Shown here one piece after another: positions 1 through 6,366 of a DNA stretch of 14,154 bases; position 1 is the first letter of the stretch, and every line of letters begins with the position of its first letter. Source of the DNA: JBOGZI01 sp050697275. GTDB lineage: Bacteria; Actinomycetota; Thermoleophilia; Solirubrobacterales; 70-9. The position numbers were made by a program, and so were the translations under genes. Location of the stretch: contig JBOGZI010000277.1 of NCBI GenBank assembly GCA_050697275.1, positions 1-14,154 of the forward strand, given 5' to 3'. The notes below the pieces were generated by a model. The model had not been told where the DNA came from and did not search any database. It worked only from the letters and a program-made list of their open reading frames with translations.

Positions 1-393
1 GTCGAGCGGCGTCGGCAGCGTCGCCTCGATTCCGTAGGAGAGACCGGTCTGGAAGTAGATGAAGCGGCCAACGTCGGCCTCCTGTGAGGCGCGCAGGACG
101 TTGACCGTCCCCATCGCGTTGGTCATCACGTCGTGCTCCCAGGCCTCGCCGTCCTTGTAGGAGCACGCGGCGTGGGCGACCACCTCTGGCCTGAACTCGC
201 CGAAGACGCGGTCGAGCGTCTCGCGGTCGGTGATCGAGCCCTCGACGATCTCGAGACCATCTTGAGGCGTGAGATTGTCGCGGCGACCGGTCTCGTAGTT
301 GTCGATGACCAGCACCTCGTTTCCCTCGACGAGCAGCCGATCGGCGAGGTGGGAGCCGAGGAACCCGGAGCCGCCGGTGATCAGCACTCTCAT
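1..393 (-). CDS. NAD-dependent sugar-nucleotide epimerase/dehydratase (extended SDR), C-terminus beyond window
   Basis: Only the first 131 residues are present; the gene runs off the left edge. It begins MRVLITGGSGFLGSH, with the Rossmann glycine motif GGSGFLG at residues 7-13. An acidic residue ends beta-2 (VLVIDNYETG, about 28-36), and a core segment VVAHAACSYKD sits near 71-81. The usual SSS.VYG motif is replaced by FQTGLSYG (114-121), with Thr116 in the catalytic Ser/Thr position. I recall similar QT..YG motifs in WbmG/WbmH-type epimerases of O-antigen clusters. The catalytic YxxxK would lie outside the window, so substrate and reaction (probably C4 or C5 epimerisation, or 4,6-dehydration, of a nucleotide sugar) cannot be fixed. 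The ATG is the only start that keeps the whole Rossmann motif. The gene lies 50 bases downstream of the leftward glycosyltransferase and probably shares its transcript. Family is certain, substrate unknown. Confidence 0.9.
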   Translation of the reverse strand, partial: MRVLITGGSGFLGSHLADRLLVEGNEVLVIDNYETGRRDNLTPQDGLEIVEGSITDRETLDRVFGEFRPEVVAHAACSYKDGEAWEHDVMTNAMGTVNVLRASQEADVGRFIYFQTGLSYGIEATLPTPLD

Positions 394-443
394 CGTTGCG
401 CCAAACCCTTTCTTCTGCCTTCGGAGACTGGCGAGCGTAGCGC

Positions 444-1490
444 CTAGGAGCCGGGGATCGGCACGAGCCCCTCGAGCACGGTTCTAGCCACCTGGCGCGG
501 GTCGTGATGCTCCTCGACGAAGCCGCGGCTCGCCCGCCCGAGGGCGAGGCGGCGTTCCCGGTCGACCACGAGCCCGCGTAGGGCGTCGCGCAGCGTCTCC
601 GGCGTCGCACGCACGATCGGAAGCTCGGAGCCGAAGGGATTGTCCTCGTCGTCGATGTGGCAGATCACCGGCCTGCCCAGCGCCATCACCTCGAGTGCGA
701 AGCCGCCGTACCAGCCGAGGTGGAGCTGATCGACCGCGAGGTCAGCGCGGACGAACTCCCGCAGCGCCTGCTCGCGGCTGACGCCCTCGACCAGTTGGAG
801 CCTGACCGGGAGCCCCTCGGCGCGGAGCTCGGCGATCGCGCCCTCGACGTGCTCGGTTCCCTTGATCCCCCGGTGGGAGGGGGCATGGGCGACGGTCACC
901 TCTTCCCCGCCGGGCGGCGGCACCGGCTTCACCTCCTGCGGGTCGACGCTTGCGTAGGGGCGGAAGCTCGCGCCCGGCAGCCACTCGTGCAGGTCGGGAT
1001 TGACGTAGAAGGTGCGATCCGCGTTGGCCAGCATCAGCGCGCGCCGCGGCGGCTGCATCAGCCGCATGTACTCGAGGTACTCCGGCTCCTGGAAGCCCCA
1101 GGGGTTCGCCTCCGGCGGGCGGGCGTCGTCACCGTGGAACTGGGCGATGATCGTCTTGCCCATCCGCTTCAGCAGCGGCATCTCGGTGTAGAGGCGGCCG
1201 TGCCGCAGCCGCTGCACGACGGTGTAGCCGTACTCGAAATGGATCACGTCGTAGCGCATCGCCTCCCGCGCCACGGCGCGCAGCAGCTTCAGCCATCCGC
1301 CCAGCCAGGTCGAGCCGTTCAGCCCGATCTCGATGTCGTGCTCGTAGCCGAAGGGGTGGGGGTCGAAGACCATCACGTCGCTCTCGAAGCCGAGCGCCCG
1401 CTCACCGCGCGAGAGGCCGACCGGATCCCCTCCGGTATTGAGGCCCACGTGCAGGATGCGGGCCGGACGCTTGGAGCTCGTGGCCCTCAT
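444..1490 (-). CDS. GT4/GT-B-type glycosyltransferase
   Basis: A 348-residue cytoplasmic glycosyltransferase that probably adds a sugar to a growing surface glycan. The N-terminal half has a Rossmann start (RILHVGLNTGGDPVGLSRG, 11-29), YDVIHFEYGYT at 80-90 and AQFHGDDAR at 116-123. The C-terminal GT-B domain shows VTVAHAPSHRGIKGT (198-212) and ADLAVDQLHLGWYGGFALEVMALGRPV (249-275), with Glu267 where GT4 enzymes bind the nucleotide sugar. The C-terminal domain clearly resembles the second half of the 725-residue glycosyltransferase at 6367-8544. The frame stays open up to 1631, but that extension would run into the divergent epimerase gene. The ATG at 1490 gives a normal GT N-terminus and is preferred. 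No Shine-Dalgarno is seen before it. It stops with TAG. Donor and acceptor cannot be told from sequence. Confidence 0.88.
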   Translation of the reverse strand: MRATSSKRPARILHVGLNTGGDPVGLSRGERALGFESDVMVFDPHPFGYEHDIEIGLNGSTWLGGWLKLLRAVAREAMRYDVIHFEYGYTVVQRLRHGRLYTEMPLLKRMGKTIIAQFHGDDARPPEANPWGFQEPEYLEYMRLMQPPRRALMLANADRTFYVNPDLHEWLPGASFRPYASVDPQEVKPVPPPGGEEVTVAHAPSHRGIKGTEHVEGAIAELRAEGLPVRLQLVEGVSREQALREFVRADLAVDQLHLGWYGGFALEVMALGRPVICHIDDEDNPFGSELPIVRATPETLRDALRGLVVDRERRLALGRASRGFVEEHHDPRQVARTVLEGLVPIPGS

Positions 1491-1566
1491 CGCGAGCGGG
1501 AGGGTAACGCCGACCTTCGAGCCGCTACCGTCCCCGGTCGCGCGATCCACCCGCGTCGCCACGCCA
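1491..1566. promoter_or_regulatory. Divergent intergenic region between glycosyltransferase and epimerase
   Basis: These 76 bases separate two genes transcribed away from each other, so they should hold both promoters. Neither start codon has a convincing Shine-Dalgarno sequence upstream, which would fit short or absent leaders. No TTGACA-like -35 is recognisable on either strand. The role is inferred from gene orientation only. Confidence 0.5.
1501..1506 (-). promoter_or_regulatory. Possible -10 element (TACCCT) of the leftward glycosyltransferase gene
   Basis: Read on the minus strand, TACCCT fits the TAnnnT consensus of actinobacterial housekeeping promoters. It ends 10 bases before the ATG at 1490, so transcription would begin about 4 bases upstream of the start codon (near-leaderless). 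There is no clear -35 box, and short matches of this kind arise by chance. Confidence 0.22.
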
Positions 1567-2538
1567 ATGCCCAGCCTCGAGAACTCACGCGTACTGGTGA
1601 TCGGCGGAGCCGGCTTCATCGGCTCCCACATCGTCGATCAGCTCACCCGCGAGCCTGTGCGGGAGATCGTCGTGCTCGACAACTACGTACGGGGGACTCC
1701 CGCGAACCTCGAGTCGGCCCTGCAGGACGAGCGCGTCAGCGCGGTGGAGGGCAGCATCCTCGATCGCGAGCTCCTCGCCCGGCTGATGGAGGGCACCGAC
1801 TACGTCTTCCACCTCGCGGCCCTGTGGCTGTATGAGTGCGTGCACGAGCCGCGCGCCGCCGTCGAGCACAACGTCATCGGCACCTTCAACGTGATCGAGG
1901 CGGCCCAGGCGGCGGGCGTGAAGAAGGTCGTCTACTCCTCCTCGGCCTCGGTCTATGGCGACGCGATCGAGACGCCGATGACAGAGGCGCACCCGTTCAA
2001 CAACCGCACCACCTACGGCGCGACCAAGATCGCCGGCGAGCAGCTCTTCCGCTCCTTCAACGAGCAGCACGGTCTCGACTACGTCGGCATGCGCTACATG
2101 AACGTCTACGGCCCGCGCATGGACTACAAGGGCACCTACGTCAGCGTGATCATGAAGGTGCTCGACAAGATCGAGGCGGGCGAGCCGCCGAAGATCTTCG
2201 GGGACGGCTCGCAGGCCTACGACTTCGTCCACGTCGACGACGTGGCCAGGGCGAACATCCTCGCGCTGAAGAGCGATGCCACCGACGTCAACCTCAACGT
2301 CGGTACCGGCGTCAAGACCACGATCAAGGAGCTGGTCGACACGATGCTGGAGCTGACCGGCTCCGAGGTCGATCCCGAGTACCAGCCCGAGGAGGAGACC
2401 TTCGTCACCCACCGGGTCGGCAGCACCGAGCTGGCCGAGGAGCTGACCGGCTTCCGGGCGGAGGTCCCGTACCGCGACGGCCTGCGCTCGGTGATCGAGT
2501 GGCGGGCCAGCGACAAGGCCGCGACGGCCTCAGCCTGA
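1567..2538 (+). CDS. NAD-dependent UDP-sugar 4-epimerase-like protein (extended SDR)
   Basis: A complete 323-residue extended short-chain dehydrogenase. It has GGAGFIGSH (13-21), VLDNYVRG (37-43), FHLAALW (81-87), SSSASVYGD (124-132), the catalytic Y150-x3-K154 in TTYGATKIAGE, and MNVYGPRMD (178-186). This set, with intact Ser/Tyr/Lys, is that of UDP-hexose or UDP-N-acetylhexosamine/uronate 4-epimerases; the exact sugar is not readable. The frame is open from 1438, but the preceding residues are low-complexity and overlap the divergent gene. ATG 1567 places the glycine motif at the usual distance from the N-terminus. The gene is a single rightward transcription unit between two leftward ones. 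Its TGA lies inside the last codons of the opposing epimerase gene (9-base tail-to-tail overlap), leaving no room for a stand-alone terminator. Confidence 0.92.
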   Translation: MPSLENSRVLVIGGAGFIGSHIVDQLTREPVREIVVLDNYVRGTPANLESALQDERVSAVEGSILDRELLARLMEGTDYVFHLAALWLYECVHEPRAAVEHNVIGTFNVIEAAQAAGVKKVVYSSSASVYGDAIETPMTEAHPFNNRTTYGATKIAGEQLFRSFNEQHGLDYVGMRYMNVYGPRMDYKGTYVSVIMKVLDKIEAGEPPKIFGDGSQAYDFVHVDDVARANILALKSDATDVNLNVGTGVKTTIKELVDTMLELTGSEVDPEYQPEEETFVTHRVGSTELAEELTGFRAEVPYRDGLRSVIEWRASDKAATASA

Positions 2539-3423
2539 GCCGGACCCGGCTCCGATCACGTTCCTGACGCCTCGCTCGAAGGGAGTCGGCTGGAAGTCGG
2601 GCAGCAGACGCCTCAGCTTCGAGCAGTCGGCTATCAGGCCCTTCGGCTCGCCCTCGCCGGTCGGGTCGAAGACCGGCTCGGTACCCAGGGCGCGGCCGAT
2701 CTCCTCGGCGATCTCCCGGATCCCGAGCGCCTGCTCGCCGGCAACGTTGACCAGCTCGAACCCCGGGTCTCCCACACCGCCTCCCAGCAGCCCGTGGGCG
2801 ACGAGGGCGAGGTCGTCCACGTAGATCGGGCTGAGCAGCAGGCCGCGATCGCCCTCGAGCTTCACCGGCTCACCCTCGCGCACCCTGCGGACGAGGTCCG
2901 GGATCAGGCGAACCCGCTGCCCGGGCCCGTACGGGGTGAAGATCCGGAGGGCCAGCCCGGAGAGCAACTCGCCATAGGAGTTGACCAACAGCTCGGCGCT
3001 GCGCTTCGCGGCCGCGTAGAAGCCGGAGCAGTCGAGCTCCGCCTCCTCTGTGAGCGGAGCGGACGAGCCCGCATAGAGGCTCGCAGTCGAGGCGAGCACG
3101 AAGCGGGAGGCGCCGACGAGGCGTGCGTAGTCGAGGAGCCGAGCGGTCGCGCCAACCGCCAAGTCGAGCACGTCCTCGGTGCCCTCCGGGAAGTCGCGGT
3201 CCCGGCTGGACTGGGCGAGGTGCACGACCGCATCCATCTGGGGCGGCAGGCCCCGCTCGAAGCCGCGCTCGGCGAGATCGCACTCGAGCCACTCGACCCC
3301 CTCCTTGGCGGGGGGTGGGGTGTTCCCCGGGCGAACGATCGCGACGATCTCGACACCCTCGGGCGCCAGCTCCACGAACCTGCGGCCCAGAAACCCGGCG
3401 GCGCCGGTGACCAGGGCTCTCAG
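2530..3423 (-). CDS. NAD-dependent epimerase/dehydratase (extended SDR) with probable CTG start
   Basis: A 297-residue SDR and the last gene of the leftward operon. It has TGAAGFLG (6-13), a short beta-alpha region up to ECDLAERG (47-54), VVHLAQSSRD (66-75), ASTASLYAG (111-119, Thr113 as catalytic Ser/Thr), Y136-x3-K140 (FYAAAKRSAE), IFTPYGPGQR (161-170) and the substrate-domain SPIYVDDLA (198-206). The Rossmann motif requires translation to begin at or before the CTG at 3423. No ATG, GTG or TTG lies between the motif and an ATG 31 codons upstream (3516), whose extension is low-complexity and buried in the methyltransferase gene. CTG overlaps the methyltransferase stop as CTGA and is preceded by an AGGAGG four bases away. 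The reaction is probably epimerisation or reduction of a nucleotide sugar; substrate unknown. Confidence 0.87.
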   Translation of the reverse strand: MRALVTGAAGFLGRRFVELAPEGVEIVAIVRPGNTPPPAKEGVEWLECDLAERGFERGLPPQMDAVVHLAQSSRDRDFPEGTEDVLDLAVGATARLLDYARLVGASRFVLASTASLYAGSSAPLTEEAELDCSGFYAAAKRSAELLVNSYGELLSGLALRIFTPYGPGQRVRLIPDLVRRVREGEPVKLEGDRGLLLSPIYVDDLALVAHGLLGGGVGDPGFELVNVAGEQALGIREIAEEIGRALGTEPVFDPTGEGEPKGLIADCSKLRRLLPDFQPTPFERGVRNVIGAGSGSG

Positions 3424-4490
3424 CTGCCCTCCTCGCCGGCCGGCCGTTCCGCCCGCACGCTGATCCCGCTCTCGCTTACGTCCAGGTGGACGACCTCCAG
3501 GCCCTGCTCCCGGCACCAGTCGAGCACCTCATCCTCGGTGTGCCTCGAGGCGTACGTCGGGTGGTACCAGTCGAAGTTGATCAGCGTGCTCAGCTCCTCG
3601 CCGAGCTCCTCGTTCCAGTAGCACTTCAAGAAGCACCAGTAGATGAGGCGCTGCACGTCGTGCTCTCCCGGCTCGATGCCGAGCAGGGGAACACCCTTCT
3701 CGAGCCGGATGCTGACGTCCAGCTCGGAGAGCTCCCGGCCGAGCTCGGTGAGCTGCTCGCTCAGCTCCATGCACTCGTCGACGCTCATCCTCGTGGTCAG
3801 GGCACGGACGTGCTCGTCGGCCAGCTCGCGCATCATCGCCTTCTCGCGGTAGACGTAGACCGCGATCTGCCCGCCCGGCCGGAGCAGCCTGGCCAGGGTG
3901 CGGAACGCCCGCGGGCAGTCGGGCGTGTGGTGGATGACCTGATCGGAGACGACGAGGTCGAAGCTCTCGGGAGGAAACGGCGGGTCGAGGATGTCGCCCT
4001 GGACGAAGTGGAGGTTGGACAGCTCGCCGAACGCCGCCTGGGCGCCGCCGACGCTCTCGGAGAGGTCCATGCCGACGACCTCGTGCTCGGTCAGACCCGC
4101 GAAGCGAGCCGCGTTCAGTCCCGGGCCGGTGCCGGCGTCGAGGATCCGCTCCCGGTCGGCCAGGAACTCGGCGAGGCCCTTCTCGTCGCCGAACCCGAAG
4201 CGCCGATCGAACCACTCGCGCTGCATGACCGCGAGCCGATCCCGCTGCTCGGGGTCGAGGCGCGCCCACTTGGCGCCGAAGGTCTCGGCGCTGGCGCTCT
4301 GCTCGCCGCCGGGATCCGTTACCCCGCTCGGGATCATGCGCGGGACCCCGCCCCGGATCGGAAACGCATGCCCGCCCTCGTCGCTGAGGCTCCCCTCGGC
4401 CGCCTCCTCGCCGGCGCCCGGCTCACCGTTCAGGTGCAAGGGCCGGTGGTCGCCGGGTGAGACGAGAACGTCTAGGAGGCTGGGTTTCAT
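3420..4490 (-). CDS. SAM-dependent methyltransferase with degenerate Trm112-like N-terminal domain
   Basis: A 356-residue class I methyltransferase, probably acting on a sugar or glycan intermediate. Residues 1-55 look like a Trm112-type domain: LLDVLVSPGDHRPLHL at 5-20 and HAFPIRGGVPRMIP at 41-54. The zinc-ligand cysteines of that fold are absent. The catalytic core follows: ILDAGTGPG (motif I, 116-124), VVGMDLSES (138-146, Asp142 for the SAM ribose), GDILDPPFP (165-173) and FDLVVSDQVIHHTPD (177-191), then LLRPGG (202-207). The C-terminal ~130 residues contain a helical insertion and a closing strand typical of Methyltransf_11-like enzymes. ATG 4490 overlaps the asnB-like stop as ATGA; the stop overlaps the next start as CTGA, so the three genes are translationally coupled. 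An open extension upstream to 5102 is a shadow of the asnB-like gene. The substrate is unknown. Confidence 0.9.
   Translation of the reverse strand: MKPSLLDVLVSPGDHRPLHLNGEPGAGEEAAEGSLSDEGGHAFPIRGGVPRMIPSGVTDPGGEQSASAETFGAKWARLDPEQRDRLAVMQREWFDRRFGFGDEKGLAEFLADRERILDAGTGPGLNAARFAGLTEHEVVGMDLSESVGGAQAAFGELSNLHFVQGDILDPPFPPESFDLVVSDQVIHHTPDCPRAFRTLARLLRPGGQIAVYVYREKAMMRELADEHVRALTTRMSVDECMELSEQLTELGRELSELDVSIRLEKGVPLLGIEPGEHDVQRLIYWCFLKCYWNEELGEELSTLINFDWYHPTYASRHTEDEVLDWCREQGLEVVHLDVSESGISVRAERPAGEEGS
3428..3433 (-). promoter_or_regulatory. Shine-Dalgarno AGGAGG supporting the CTG start at 3423
   Basis: On the minus strand a perfect AGGAGG (within GAGGAGGG) lies four bases before CTG 3423, inside the final codons of the methyltransferase gene. 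It is the strongest ribosome-binding sequence I noticed at any gene start in the window, and it decides the start of the epimerase gene in favour of CTG over the distant ATG at 3516. Confidence 0.65.
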
Positions 4491-6364
4491 GCCTCGAGGA
4501 AGGTACGGCACCAGTGCTCGAAGGTGAGCAGCGACCAGAGCAGCAGCCGGCGGTTCGCGCGCCCCTCGATGTGGTCCTCGACCAGGGGCTGCACCCCGCG
4601 GGGATCGAGGTACTCGTAGATCGCCGCATCCGAGCTGAGCAGCGTCTCGCGGACGTAGTCGATGCTGTCCCCGCGGAACCAGCTCGAGTCGGGGCCGGTG
4701 AAGCCCTGCTTCACCTGGTGCGTGATCTCGTCGGGCACATAGCGGTCGATCACCTCCCGCAGCAGCAGCTTCCCGTCCCTGGTCTTCTCGAAGTAGCGCT
4801 GCGTCTTCGGGCCGGGCTCGTTCTCGTCGAGCGCGACCACCCGCTGGAGGTCCCTGAGCTTGAGGCGGACCGGAAGCCGCTGTGCGAACTCGACCAGATC
4901 GTTGTCGAGGAACGGCACCCGGTTCTCGAGGCTGTGCGCCATGTTGAGCTTGTCCTCGACCACGAAGAGGCCATGTAGGAAGGTCTTCGCCTCCAGATAG
5001 AGCGAGTGGTTGATGTAGTCCTCGGGCGACTCCGGTGCGCTCGAATCCGGGAAGGCCGTGCGGAAGATGTCCACCGCGCGCAGCTCGTTGATCTCGCGCC
5101 ACACCTTGGGCGCGAAGAAGGAGGGCAGCACGCTGTTCGGGATCAGCCGGGACCAGAAGCGGAAGTACTTGTCGATGTAGTCGTCGAAGTCCTCGTTGAC
5201 CACCGCCCGGTAGTAGCGCCAGGGATATCCCGCGAACAGTTCGTCCCCGCCGGACCCAGTGAGGATCACCTTCACGAACTTGCTGGAGAGGCGGGCGACG
5301 TAGTAGTTGGGGTAGCTCTGGCCGACGCGAGGATCCTCGAGGTGCCAGATCAGGGCCGGCAGGCAGCGCTCCATGTCACCGGCCTTGAGCACCGCCTCGT
5401 AGTGCTCGGTCCGGAACCGGTAGGACATCGCCTCCGCCTTCGCCCGCTCGTCGACCCCGGCCTCGAGGCCCATGCTCGAGGTCGTGTCGAACCCGACGGT
5501 GAAGGTGTTCAGGTAGGGGAGCTCCTGCGCCGCCAGCGCCGTGATGCTTCCCGAGTCCACCCCCCCGCTGAGCTGGGCGCCGACCGGGACGTCGGCGACG
5601 AGCTGGCGGCTGACTCCCTGTCGCAGCAGCCGGTCGAGCTCCTCGCGAAGCTCGTCGTCGGAGCTGCCGTCGACGCTCTCGCGGAACTCGAAGTCCCAGT
5701 AGCGCTCGGCCCTCGCCGCCGGGGCTCCCGCCCTCGCCACCAGGAAGTGCCCGGGGGGCAGCAGCTTGACGCCCTTGAACAGCGTCCCGTCGGTGAAGAT
5801 GTTCTGGAAGGTGAAGTACTCGAGCAGGTGCGGGAGGCTCAGCTCGGCCCCGATCGAGGGATGCTGGAGCAGCGCCTTGACCTCGGATCCGAAGACCAGC
5901 TGGCGGTCGGACTCCGCGTAGTAGAGGGGCTTGATCCCGTAGCGGTCGCGGGCGAGGAAGAGTTCCCGCGCGCGCCGGTCCCAGATCGCGAAGGCGAACA
6001 TGCCGTTGAAGCGGTCAAGGCATCGCGGCCCCCACTCGGCGTAGGCGTTGAGGACGACCTCGGTGTCGGTGGCGGAGCGGAACCGGCGCCCGGCCCGCTC
6101 CAGCTCCCCCCTCAACTCCCTGAAGTTGTAGAGCTCGCCGTTGTAGGTGATCACCAGATCCCCCGACTCGTCGGCCATCGGCTGATGTCCGGACTCCCCC
6201 AGGTCGATGATCGCCAGCCGCCGGTTGGCCAGGCCCACCGGGCCGTCGACGAACTGTCCCTCGTCGTCGGGGCCGCGGTGGGCGATCACGTCCCCCATCC
6301 GACGCAACAGCTCGATCGGCACGCTCTCGCTCCCCCGGTCCAGTACACCCGCGATCCCGCACAT
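4487..6364 (-). CDS. asnB: Asparagine synthase (glutamine-hydrolysing)-like amidotransferase
   Basis: A 625-residue class II glutamine amidotransferase/Asn synthase, near the usual length. MCGIAGVLDRG supplies the N-terminal nucleophile Cys2. RGPDDEG (30-36), NGELYN (75-80) and SATDTEVVL (97-105) complete the glutaminase site. The synthetase domain has the ATP-pyrophosphate loop SGGVDSG (266-272), LTGSGGDELFAGYPWRY (368-384) and LENRVPFLD (479-487). It uses glutamine and ATP to amidate a carboxylate: aspartate in the classical case. In glycan clusters, AsnB homologues may instead amidate a uronic acid or a peptide side group. Its position between a glycosyltransferase and a methyltransferase favours the second role, but that is inference. 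The start follows the glycosyltransferase stop by two bases (TGACCATG) and has a weak AGGG upstream. All key residues appear intact. Confidence 0.93.
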   Translation of the reverse strand: MCGIAGVLDRGSESVPIELLRRMGDVIAHRGPDDEGQFVDGPVGLANRRLAIIDLGESGHQPMADESGDLVITYNGELYNFRELRGELERAGRRFRSATDTEVVLNAYAEWGPRCLDRFNGMFAFAIWDRRARELFLARDRYGIKPLYYAESDRQLVFGSEVKALLQHPSIGAELSLPHLLEYFTFQNIFTDGTLFKGVKLLPPGHFLVARAGAPAARAERYWDFEFRESVDGSSDDELREELDRLLRQGVSRQLVADVPVGAQLSGGVDSGSITALAAQELPYLNTFTVGFDTTSSMGLEAGVDERAKAEAMSYRFRTEHYEAVLKAGDMERCLPALIWHLEDPRVGQSYPNYYVARLSSKFVKVILTGSGGDELFAGYPWRYYRAVVNEDFDDYIDKYFRFWSRLIPNSVLPSFFAPKVWREINELRAVDIFRTAFPDSSAPESPEDYINHSLYLEAKTFLHGLFVVEDKLNMAHSLENRVPFLDNDLVEFAQRLPVRLKLRDLQRVVALDENEPGPKTQRYFEKTRDGKLLLREVIDRYVPDEITHQVKQGFTGPDSSWFRGDSIDYVRETLLSSDAAIYEYLDPRGVQPLVEDHIEGRANRRLLLWSLLTFEHWCRTFLEA

Positions 6365-6366
6365 GG

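Noticed and set aside
657..1835. Long rightward open frame (392 codons) antisense to the GT4-type glycosyltransferase
   Set aside because: Arg/Pro/His-rich translation with no domain; an expected shadow frame in very GC-rich coding DNA. The opposite strand has clear GT motifs.
3424..3516. ATG at 3516 as the start of the second leftward epimerase
   Set aside because: The 31 extra residues are Gly/Arg/Pro-rich, come from inside the methyltransferase gene and precede a normal N-terminal Rossmann start. The CTG has a better ribosome-binding site.
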